A DNA stretch of 29,413 nt from a virus: positions 1 to 29,413 of IMG/VR virus record IMGVR_UViG_3300003885_000030, one strand, 5' to 3'. The notes under the pieces are model-generated. The model ran no database searches. It was given only the letters and a program-made list of their open reading frames with translations, and was not told where the DNA came from. The position numbers and the translations under genes were made by a program. This document shows positions 8,171 through 14,856 of the stretch, in pieces (position 1 is the first letter of the stretch; every line of letters starts with the position of its first letter).

Positions 8171-8195
8171 GCGGGGCTGAAATGCCCCGCTTTAT
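8171..8195 (+). terminator. Intrinsic terminator-like hairpin
   Basis: GCGGGGC (8171-8177) and GCCCCGC (8184-8190) form a perfect 7-bp GC stem around TGAAAT, followed by TTTAT. It lies in the gap after the putative decoration gene. The short T tract suggests partial termination that lowers expression of downstream tail genes. The same GGGGCTGA sequence occurs in the hairpin at 7503. Confidence 0.65.
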
Positions 8196-8201
8196 AAAAC
8201 T

Positions 8202-8480
8202 ATGGCATTCTGGGAAGATGATTTAGAAGAGTTCTTTCAGGACTTGAGCGTTGACGCTACTTATAATAGTGCAACCATAAAAGTCCTTTTTGATAATGTA
8301 TATATTGAGACAGAAGGCGTTGAATCAAGAGAGCCTCAATGCATTTGCATGTCAAGCGATGTTTCTGGAGCGGCGCATGGTGATGAAATAATAATCAGCG
8401 GTACAACATATAAAATCAGGGGTATCCATCCTGATATTCCGTCCTTGGATGTGACAACCTTAATTTTGAGCAAGGATTAA
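8202..8480 (+). CDS. Head-tail joining protein, gpFII/Gifsy-2-like
   Basis: The 92-residue protein ends in a compact beta-barrel: CICMSSDVSGAAHGDEIIISGTTYKIRGIHPD, split in the DNA between codons 50 and 80. The G-D-x-I-x-I-x-G-x-x-Y-x-I pattern is typical of lambda FII and Gifsy-2-like head-tail joining proteins. These bind the completed head and provide the tail attachment surface. The N-terminus (MAFWEDDLEEFFQDL) is an acidic helix. Its place between head and tail-terminator genes is canonical. It abuts the next gene at its stop. Confidence 0.7.
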   Translation: MAFWEDDLEEFFQDLSVDATYNSATIKVLFDNVYIETEGVESREPQCICMSSDVSGAAHGDEIIISGTTYKIRGIHPDIPSLDVTTLILSKD

Positions 8481-8921
8481 ATGGCAAATACGAGGCAATC
8501 AATAATTGATGCTATTGACACACAGCTTAAGACTATCCTGATAGCTAATGGATATGATACGGATTTAGGCAGTAACGTTTTTGAATGGCGTCAAGTGCCA
8601 TTGCAAGAGTCAGAATTACCCGCATTAATTTATCGAGACGTAACTTCTGAAATTGAAATTATAGTTTTAGATAGACATACTCATATTTTGAATCTCGAAG
8701 TTGAAGTCAAAACACAACCAGGCTCAACCTCTGGTTCGTTAGCGAGAAAAATGATAGCCGATGTCATTAAGGCAATCGGTGTTGACCATACATGGGGGGC
8801 ATTAGCGATCAAAACAGACCCTGTAAGTTCTGAGATAGTTTTTGAACAACATGAAAAAATAATAACAGGTGCGATAATTAATTTTGAAATTACATATCGC
8901 ACTGACCTATGGAGGCTATAA
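8481..8921 (+). CDS. Tail terminator / minor tail protein (gpU-like)
   Basis: The 146-residue product has an N-terminal helix (IIDAIDTQLKTIL), then a strand-rich core with ELPALIYRDVTSE and a long central helix (SGSLARKMIADVIKAIGVD), ending in INFEITYRTDLWRL. The order helix, strands, helix, strands and the ELPA motif match the tail terminator/completion family that caps the tail tube at the head-proximal end. Position between the head-tail joiner and the tube protein is standard. It overlaps the next small gene by one base. Confidence 0.7.
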   Translation: MANTRQSIIDAIDTQLKTILIANGYDTDLGSNVFEWRQVPLQESELPALIYRDVTSEIEIIVLDRHTHILNLEVEVKTQPGSTSGSLARKMIADVIKAIGVDHTWGALAIKTDPVSSEIVFEQHEKIITGAIINFEITYRTDLWRL

Positions 8922-9028
8922 TGAAAGGACTGAAAATTACAGTTAATGATGCATCCGAAACGAAAATTGTCAAAGCAGAAAAGAAAAAAGAAGAGTTTAA
9001 GAAACAAGATAAAGGGGGTAAGGAATAA
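8921..9028 (+). CDS. 35-residue basic peptide before the tail tube gene
   Basis: The ATG at 8921 overlaps the previous TAA, with GGAGG at 8911-8915. The product begins MKGLKITVNDASETKIVK and continues with a very Lys/Glu-rich helix, ending GGKE. Its TAA overlaps the ATG of the tail tube gene (TAATG), so it is translated in the same chain. Short charged proteins at this position are common in lambda-like tail operons; no function is known. Confidence 0.65.
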   Translation: MKGLKITVNDASETKIVKAEKKKEEFKKQDKGGKE

Positions 9029-9969
9029 TGTTAACAACACGGAGAGTAATAGCAGCAAAAATTGAGGTAACGGAGGGCACCGGAGAAACATTAACAGATA
9101 GCGAAGGGGGAATTCTCGTTATTGACCCAAAAGTTGATGTCGATATAAAGATGAATCCACGGAATCCCGTCATGGCAACTCTCAGCAAGTTTGCTGATAT
9201 TGCAGGGTCACAGCTTGCAAGGATAACATTCAGAGCAGAACTTAAAGGCGTTGGCTCTGCGTATGCAGCAGCCAATCTACCAGCCCTAAGTCCATATCTC
9301 AGAGCATGTGGATTCGCCGAAACACTTGATGTAACAGTCGATGCCGAGACCGTAACATATCAGCCTGCATCTACTGGAGTACCAACTATAACTATAGGTG
9401 CATACGAAGATGGTGTCATCAAACGTATTATAGGTGCCCGGGGAAATGTAAAATTTGCAGGCGTTGCAGGTGAGGTTGTATATGCTGATTTTGATTTCCT
9501 GGGTGTATGGGATGGCGCTACAGACGGCGCTTTGCTTGCGCCTACCTATGAGAGCACTATTCCGCCGACTTTTTTATCAGCTAATTTTTCAGTAGCTGCC
9601 TATGCCGCAATAATCAATAGTTTCAATGTTGATATGGCAAATGAGCTGAAACTCAGGGAAGATGCCAATAAATCTACTGGATATATATCCACCGTAATTA
9701 CCGGCAGAGACCCTAACGGAACTTTTGACCCTGAAATGGTGACTGTAGCTGCATATGATTGGTACGGAAAATGGAAAGCCGGAACTACAGGAGCATTAAA
9801 TGTCGGGAGTGTAGGAGCTACACAATACAACAAATTCAAAATCACAGCCCCGAAACTTCTACCTCGTAAGGTTTCGGATAGTGATAGAGAAGGCATAGTA
9901 GTTGCAGAAAATGCTTTTCAGCTTGCTATGGACAGTGGAGATGATGAGATTGTAATTCTATTCGATTAA
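9028..9969 (+). CDS. Major tail tube protein
   Basis: The 313-residue, mostly beta protein lies between the tail terminator and the G/GT chaperones, the fixed position of the tail tube gene. Recognisable features are KVDVDIKMNPRNPVMATLSK near residues 36-55, ARITFRAELKG at about 64-74, LPALSPYLRACGF at about 84-96, and GEVVYADFDFLGVWDG at about 149-164. This resembles the 'phage tail tube protein' family of proteobacterial siphophages. It stacks as hexameric rings along the tape measure to form the tail. The start overlaps the previous stop. Confidence 0.82.
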   Translation: MLTTRRVIAAKIEVTEGTGETLTDSEGGILVIDPKVDVDIKMNPRNPVMATLSKFADIAGSQLARITFRAELKGVGSAYAAANLPALSPYLRACGFAETLDVTVDAETVTYQPASTGVPTITIGAYEDGVIKRIIGARGNVKFAGVAGEVVYADFDFLGVWDGATDGALLAPTYESTIPPTFLSANFSVAAYAAIINSFNVDMANELKLREDANKSTGYISTVITGRDPNGTFDPEMVTVAAYDWYGKWKAGTTGALNVGSVGATQYNKFKITAPKLLPRKVSDSDREGIVVAENAFQLAMDSGDDEIVILFD

Positions 9970-9982
9970 TGGAGGAGAATAC

Positions 9983-10447
9983 ATGAGCGAATACAAATAT
10001 GAGATAGGTGATAAGACCTATATTCAAAAACCGCTTGTCTGGGGACAAATAACTCAGTTGACGACCCTCCTTCAGGATATAGAGATACCAGAAGATATTA
10101 ATGTGCAGAGTATGGTATTAATACTTGGCGGTAAATTGCCTCAAGCCCTTTCCATTTGCCTCACCGAGGAAGGTAAATCTCCCAGGGACAAGGACATTCA
10201 AAAATTGGCTTCTGAAATAGAATATGAGATTGAGGCAGAGACAACTATCGAGGTGATAGAGGATTTTTTCGACTGCAACCCGGTAGCTTCGATTTTGGAG
10301 AAGTTAAGCGGGATGATAAGGAAAATCACAGAGAGCATCAGCAAGGCTGGATTGAAGAAATCTGTGTCATCCTCACAGGCGGAGACATCACCAAAAGAGA
10401 TAAAATCCTCTGGGGATATACCCCCGAAGACTGCGAACCCTACCTAA
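9983..10447 (+). CDS. Tail assembly chaperone, gpG-like
   Basis: The 154-residue protein keeps FFDCNPVASILEKL at about 95-108, typical of G-type chaperones between tube and tape measure genes. Its C-terminal 35 residues (after SISKAG) are Ser/Pro/Lys-rich and unfolded, as expected downstream of a frameshift point. A second frame, -1 relative to this one, is open from 10234 to 10644. A perfect X-XXY-YYZ heptamer T TTT TTC lies in frame at 10264-10270. GGAGG at 9971-9975 precedes the ATG. Both G and G-T would coat the tape measure and recruit tube subunits. Confidence 0.8.
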   Translation: MSEYKYEIGDKTYIQKPLVWGQITQLTTLLQDIEIPEDINVQSMVLILGGKLPQALSICLTEEGKSPRDKDIQKLASEIEYEIEAETTIEVIEDFFDCNPVASILEKLSGMIRKITESISKAGLKKSVSSSQAETSPKEIKSSGDIPPKTANPT

Positions 10448-10644
10448 AACATAGGAATAGGGAAATTATGTTTCGGGAGGCCGTCATGGCTTTTCTTGGG
10501 GTCAAAGATACAGAAGGAAAAAATCAATCTAAACCTAAAAACCAGAATGTAGGACAGTATTGTAAAGGCAACAGCCTTACAGAATGCAGCCAATATTTTG
10601 GAGAAGCCCTATTGAAGCGGGTCTGCGCCACCTGCCCGACTTAA
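10234..10644 (+). CDS. T extension of the tail chaperone, reached by -1 frameshift
   Basis: This frame is open after a TGA at 10231 and has no credible start of its own in its first half. It encodes GWIEEICVILTGGDITKRDKILWGYTPEDCEPYL (in two parts around 10360-10450), a motif set characteristic of GT-type chaperone extensions, then REAVMAFLGVKDTEG. The last 30 residues add four Cys (YCKGN, ECSQ, RVCATCP), a possible metal site. It should be made as a G-T fusion by a -1 ribosomal shift between 10264 and about 10360. The coordinates give the whole open frame; only the part after the shift is translated. Confidence 0.75.
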   Translation, partial: GRDNYRGDRGFFRLQPGSFDFGEVKRDDKENHREHQQGWIEEICVILTGGDITKRDKILWGYTPEDCEPYLKHRNREIMFREAVMAFLGVKDTEGKNQSKPKNQNVGQYCKGNSLTECSQYFGEALLKRVCATCPT

Positions 10645-10647
10645 AGA

Positions 10648-10679
10648 GAGGTTGAGAAATTAAGAGGTTGAGAAGTTAA
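10648..10679 (+). repeat. Tandem 16-bp repeat before the tape measure gene
   Basis: GAGGTTGAGAAATTAA (10648-10663) is followed at once by GAGGTTGAGAAGTTAA (10664-10679), with one mismatch. It fills the gap between chaperone and tape measure genes. Each copy has GAGG, but both are too far from the ATG at 10702 to be its ribosome binding site. Confidence 0.6.
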
Positions 10680-10701
10680 GAAATAAATAAGGCGTAAAAT
10701 A

Positions 10702-13080
10702 ATGCCACAAAATGAAATTAAAATAATTTTAAAGGCTCTTGGCAGTAAGCAGGTTCAAGGCGAACTTAATAAAGTCAAAGGGGCTTTTGGGAAGCTCAGG
10801 GATTCATCAAAGAGATTAAAGGATTCTCTTTTTACGCTTAAGGGGGCTTTTTTTGCTTTAGGCGCCGGGGTTGTAGCAAGGCAATTTGTCTCTACAGTCA
10901 CTCAATTTGAGAGTGCCATGACAAATGTAGCGACTCTTGTCGATACCTCTGTCGTGAATATGCAGAGGTTTAGCAAAGAAGTTATCTCGATGTCCACCCG
11001 CGTGAATAAGTCTGCTAAGGATTTAGCAGACGGTCTCTATCAGGTCATCTCTGCAGGGGTAGATGCAAGTGAAGCTCTGGTCGTATTGGAAGTATCAGCT
11101 AAGGCAGCTAAGGCCGGGCTTACTACTACTGAGCAGGCAGTTCTTACAATAACAAAAGCTCTGAATATTTACAATTTAAATGCCAGTGATGCCAGCTATG
11201 TATCTGATCTTCTGTTTAAAACGATTGAAAAGGGTCAGACGACTTTTCCACAACTTGCTACTCAGATAGGTAGAATTCTGCCTTTTGCGAAAAACCTCGG
11301 CGTAAGTATGGAAGATGCCCTGTCTGTGTTCGCCGGCATGACAACAATCCTTGGTACCACTGAACAGGCAGCCACAGCTCTGGAAGCAACTTTTAGGGCG
11401 TTTATCACCAGTGGTCAAAAGTTCAGGGATGCAGGGCTTGATATAAATAAAATTCTTGCTGAAGAAGGCATGGTTGGTGCATTAAAAGCTCTTAAGCAGT
11501 TGACAGGAGGTAACGCCGAGTCATTAAGAAAACTGGGGATTGAAACTGAGGCTCTACGAGGTATTTTAGGTCTATTCGGAGGCAAGTTGGAGGATGTTGT
11601 AGATAATTTAGAAGAAATGGAAAAAGCATCAGGGGCTACTGAGGCAGCATTTAAAAAACAGATGGATACTGCACAGTCCTCTATGGATGCTGTTAATTTG
11701 GCGTTTCAAGAACTTGCATTAACTATGAGTGGAGAAGGATTGCCTGCGATAAAAAATATATCCAAAGCAATAGTATGGGCAATGAAAGCATTTATAGGGT
11801 TTGGTAAGGCTATTGGTGAAGGTACATATTTTGTAACTAAAGCATTTGGAATTATTTTAAGAAGGGTTAACCTTGTAATAAATGCTTTTATGGATTGGGC
11901 TAAAATTGCCTATAATGTTGCCAAGATAGTTACAGATGCCTTAACTTTCAACTGGGAGGGCGTGAAAAAATCATGGAATGCCGCTCAAACAAATTTCAGA
12001 AATGCTGGTATACGCATAGCAAAGGCTCTAACTGATCCTATACAGGCTGAAATAGATGCCCTTAAAAACTTATGGGCTGATTTTACAACACCAGAAGCTC
12101 TTCCAACAAAAAGAGGGAAACCTGCACTTAAAAAAACACCTCCCCCAAAAAAAGAAAAACCATACTTGGGGCTCACCCCAGAGGAAAGAAAAAAGAGACT
12201 TGCAGCTATCAAAAAATATTATGCTGATTGGGCTGCAATGAAGGCTAACCTTACAGATAAGCTCAAACAATTAACTCTGTCTGAGACTAATTATGCCAAA
12301 TGGAAGTTGAATGAATTTGTAAAAAAGAATGAAGCCGCTTATGGAGATATGTTATGGTTCAGGGAATACGTTAAAGCCGAGAAAATAAAAATCATCAGAG
12401 AAGAGGTTGAGGCCGAAAAGCAAGCAGCCGAAGAATCAGCAGAAGCATACAAACAATCATTACAGCAACAGTATGAACATGGTAGCACAGTATATGAATC
12501 TCTATCAGCAAAGTTTAAATTGATGACTGATGAAATGGATAGTGATATTAAAATCACTACTGATTTCATTGTCGATTCATTCAAGAAGATGGAACAAACT
12601 TTTTCAGATGTTTTTTATGATGCCATGACCGGCAAACTCAAAAGTTTACAGGATTATTGGAGGGCTTTTTCTCAGGCGGTTATGCGTATGTTGTCACAAA
12701 TGATAGCAAAAGCATTAATAGCAAAAGCAGTAGGGGCATTAGGTGGAGGCATTTTCCATCAGGGCGGCGTGGTGATGCATCAAGGCGGAATGGTGCCTAA
12801 ATTCGTGCCTCGCTTCCATACTGGAGGGCTTGCAGGTGATGAGCGGATGATTATTGCACAGACCGGCGAAGGGGTGCTTTCGAGACGTGGAATGCAAGCG
12901 CTTGGAGATTTAAATAAAGGAAATGCCGGACGTTCCTCACCGCCGGTAATTGTCAATATGAATGTTTCAGCGATGGACGCTTCATCCTTTGGACAATTCA
13001 CAATGCAAAATAAAGAAGCACTGGCAGAAGCATTAGGAGCAGCTATGGCAGATAATAATCCGATCAGAAGGAGTAGATAA
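10702..13080 (+). CDS. Tape measure protein
   Basis: The 792-residue protein has the TP901-type core: an N-terminal coiled coil (MPQNEIKIILKALGSKQVQG), the hydrophobic FFALGAGVVARQFV at about 50-63, then TQFESAMTNVATLV and alanine-rich helices to about 340. Residues 350-440 hold several hydrophobic segments. From 445 to 625 there are long charged helices. The C-terminal part (about 640-760) contains LKSLQDYWRAFSQAVMRML and Gly/His-rich GGVVMHQGGMVPKF repeats. Tape measures set tail length and are ejected ahead of DNA. At the usual 1.5 angstrom per residue the tail would be roughly 120 nm (inference). Its stop overlaps the next start (TAATG). Confidence 0.9.
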   Translation: MPQNEIKIILKALGSKQVQGELNKVKGAFGKLRDSSKRLKDSLFTLKGAFFALGAGVVARQFVSTVTQFESAMTNVATLVDTSVVNMQRFSKEVISMSTRVNKSAKDLADGLYQVISAGVDASEALVVLEVSAKAAKAGLTTTEQAVLTITKALNIYNLNASDASYVSDLLFKTIEKGQTTFPQLATQIGRILPFAKNLGVSMEDALSVFAGMTTILGTTEQAATALEATFRAFITSGQKFRDAGLDINKILAEEGMVGALKALKQLTGGNAESLRKLGIETEALRGILGLFGGKLEDVVDNLEEMEKASGATEAAFKKQMDTAQSSMDAVNLAFQELALTMSGEGLPAIKNISKAIVWAMKAFIGFGKAIGEGTYFVTKAFGIILRRVNLVINAFMDWAKIAYNVAKIVTDALTFNWEGVKKSWNAAQTNFRNAGIRIAKALTDPIQAEIDALKNLWADFTTPEALPTKRGKPALKKTPPPKKEKPYLGLTPEERKKRLAAIKKYYADWAAMKANLTDKLKQLTLSETNYAKWKLNEFVKKNEAAYGDMLWFREYVKAEKIKIIREEVEAEKQAAEESAEAYKQSLQQQYEHGSTVYESLSAKFKLMTDEMDSDIKITTDFIVDSFKKMEQTFSDVFYDAMTGKLKSLQDYWRAFSQAVMRMLSQMIAKALIAKAVGALGGGIFHQGGVVMHQGGMVPKFVPRFHTGGLAGDERMIIAQTGEGVLSRRGMQALGDLNKGNAGRSSPPVIVNMNVSAMDASSFGQFTMQNKEALAEALGAAMADNNPIRRSR

Positions 13081-13607
13081 TGGCTGTATGGCCGGACATT
13101 CAAAACCCATCATTTCCAATTCTAAAGATTCCTGAATTTTCTACAAATATAATCTCTTATGGAAATTCAGTGGAACAAAGGATTGCACAATGGGCAGGGG
13201 TAAGACATCAATTCAGGTTGTCTTTTCAAACGTTATCACAAGCTGATGCAGATACAATAAGGAAGTTTTTCATATTAAGAAAAGGGGCATATGAATCATT
13301 CTATTGGCCAAATCCTGAAGAGGCTTCGGGCTCTCCTGAGTGGCAAGCTTCATCTCCATATGAGCTTAATGATATTATAAGGCCCATAACTGCAAATGGC
13401 CGGTCTTATATTGCCACAGTTGCAGGCACATCAGCCGCTTCAGAACCAACATGGCCAACAACAGAGGGCGGAACTGTAGTTGATGGAGGGGTAACTTGGC
13501 AGGAAAATAGCTATAAGGTTCGTTTCAAAACAGACCTTATTAATTTCGATTATTTTTCATTTCAACTATATGACCTCAATGAAGTCTCATTCGTAGAGGT
13601 GGCATAA
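13080..13607 (+). CDS. Distal tail / tail-tip protein (DUF2460-like) with inserted carbohydrate-binding-like module
   Basis: Residues 1-80 and 142-175 form one split domain: ISYGNSVEQRIAQWAGVRHQ, FRLSFQTLSQADADTI, FFILRKGAYESFYWPNP, and the closing YKVRFKTDLINFDYFSFQLY. This matches DUF2460/minor tail proteins that follow tape measures in GTA-like and lambda-like tails. Residues 84-141 are an insertion with PITANGRSYIATVAGTSAAS, EPTWPTTEGGTVVDGG and VTW. This pattern is common in phage tail proteins and resembles small sugar-binding modules. The insertion could add host-surface binding at the tail tip, which is inference. It overlaps its neighbours by one base on each side. Confidence 0.75.
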   Translation: MAVWPDIQNPSFPILKIPEFSTNIISYGNSVEQRIAQWAGVRHQFRLSFQTLSQADADTIRKFFILRKGAYESFYWPNPEEASGSPEWQASSPYELNDIIRPITANGRSYIATVAGTSAASEPTWPTTEGGTVVDGGVTWQENSYKVRFKTDLINFDYFSFQLYDLNEVSFVEVA

Positions 13608-14440
13608 TGGCTATAGATTTTACACCTACAAAATTAACGCTTACCGAGATATATGAGATTACTTTTGCAGATGGCGCAATAGCATATTTCACTTCCCATG
13701 ATAAGGATATTATCTATGACGCTAACACGTACCAGGCAATTCCGATTACACGGGGGCCAGTCAGATACCACACAAACTTACAGGTCGATAAAGTAGATAT
13801 TTCTTTTGGACTTGTGGGAGTAAAAATCGGGACAAAGCAGTTATCTATTCCTGAAGTTATCAGACGTGATTTTATCCGCAACGCCCACGTTAAAATATAC
13901 ATCATAGATTATATTACCCTCACTGACACCAAATTAATATTTGAGGGCTGGGTAACAGGGAAAATTTCCCACAACGCAGGTATTATTACTGTAGGCGTTG
14001 GATCGTTACTCGATAAACTCAAAGAGAAATTCCCCAAATTGATATATTCTGAATTCTGCAATCATCAATTGTATAACTCATATTGTGGACTGACAAAAGC
14101 CAATTATCTCGTGCAAGATAGTGCAGCTACAAATAGCGATAGGCAAAACATCTATTCAACTGTATTCGCTTTCTCTACTCAAGCTGAGGGCTATTGGGAT
14201 AAAGGCGAACTCAAAATGACATCTGGCAATAATAACGGGGTTTCTCGTTCTATTCTCAAACACTATGATGGCCATATTAAATTGACTCTGCCTTTTTCCG
14301 AGGACATTCAAATTGCAGATACATTTGACGTTTGGCCTGGCTGTGATAAATCCGGTCAGACATGTGATGAGAAATTCAGTAATTATAACAATTTTTTTGG
14401 CTTTGAATATATTCCGAAACCGGAGGTGTTGATACCATGA
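13607..14440 (+). CDS. Tail-tip hub protein, DUF2163/BR0599 family (gpL analogue)
   Basis: The 277-residue protein has the DUF2163 N-terminal region (FADGAIAYFTSHDKDI, YQAIPITRGPVRY) and the BR0599-type C-terminus (GCDKSGQTCDEKFSNY, NNFFGFEYIP). These proteins form the tail-tip hub in gene transfer agents and in lambda-like phages. Four cysteines are visible: C151 and C160 (FCNHQLYNSYC), C246 and C253. The same spacing type is seen in lambda gpL, which binds an iron-sulfur cluster. It lies between the distal-tail protein and the NlpC/P60 protein, as in lambda L-K-J. It overlaps the next gene by 4 nt. Confidence 0.8.
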   Translation: MAIDFTPTKLTLTEIYEITFADGAIAYFTSHDKDIIYDANTYQAIPITRGPVRYHTNLQVDKVDISFGLVGVKIGTKQLSIPEVIRRDFIRNAHVKIYIIDYITLTDTKLIFEGWVTGKISHNAGIITVGVGSLLDKLKEKFPKLIYSEFCNHQLYNSYCGLTKANYLVQDSAATNSDRQNIYSTVFAFSTQAEGYWDKGELKMTSGNNNGVSRSILKHYDGHIKLTLPFSEDIQIADTFDVWPGCDKSGQTCDEKFSNYNNFFGFEYIPKPEVLIP

Positions 14441-14856
14441 CAGATAAAGAAATCATAAAGGAATGCCAATCATGGAAGGGCACAAAGTGGGGACACAATG
14501 TGGCCCTGAAGGGGTACAAGACCGATTGTATACAATTTATAGTTGCTGTATATATCAATCTTGGATTATTACCAAAGAATTTCAAGACCATAAAATACAA
14601 TCGGGACTGGGCTTTGCATAATGCCGCGAGTGTGCTCATAAAAACAATACGGATTTATTGTAATGAAATAACATTTGACAAAATCAAGACTGGAGATATA
14701 TTAATTTTTAAATACGGAAAATGTGCGTCTCATGGCGGAATATATATTGGCAATAATATGTTTTATCAATCCCTTATTCGTCAAGGGGTTGTGGAATCAA
14801 ATCTGAAAGATTATAGAAGTAAGTTTGTTTCGGCTTGGAGATTAAAAAATGGCTAA
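14437..14856 (+). CDS. NlpC/P60-type tail peptidase (gpK analogue)
   Basis: The 139-residue protein carries the NlpC/P60 catalytic pair: C31 in KTDCIQF and H99 in CASHGGIYIG. The KIKTGDILIFKYGK segment between them is typical. These enzymes cut peptidoglycan peptides, letting the tail tip cross the murein during infection. The gene lies between the gpL-like and tip-attachment genes, as in lambda. No signal peptide is present, in line with a virion-borne enzyme. It overlaps both neighbours (ATGA-type at its start, 8 nt at its end). Confidence 0.85.
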   Translation: MTDKEIIKECQSWKGTKWGHNVALKGYKTDCIQFIVAVYINLGLLPKNFKTIKYNRDWALHNAASVLIKTIRIYCNEITFDKIKTGDILIFKYGKCASHGGIYIGNNMFYQSLIRQGVVESNLKDYRSKFVSAWRLKNG

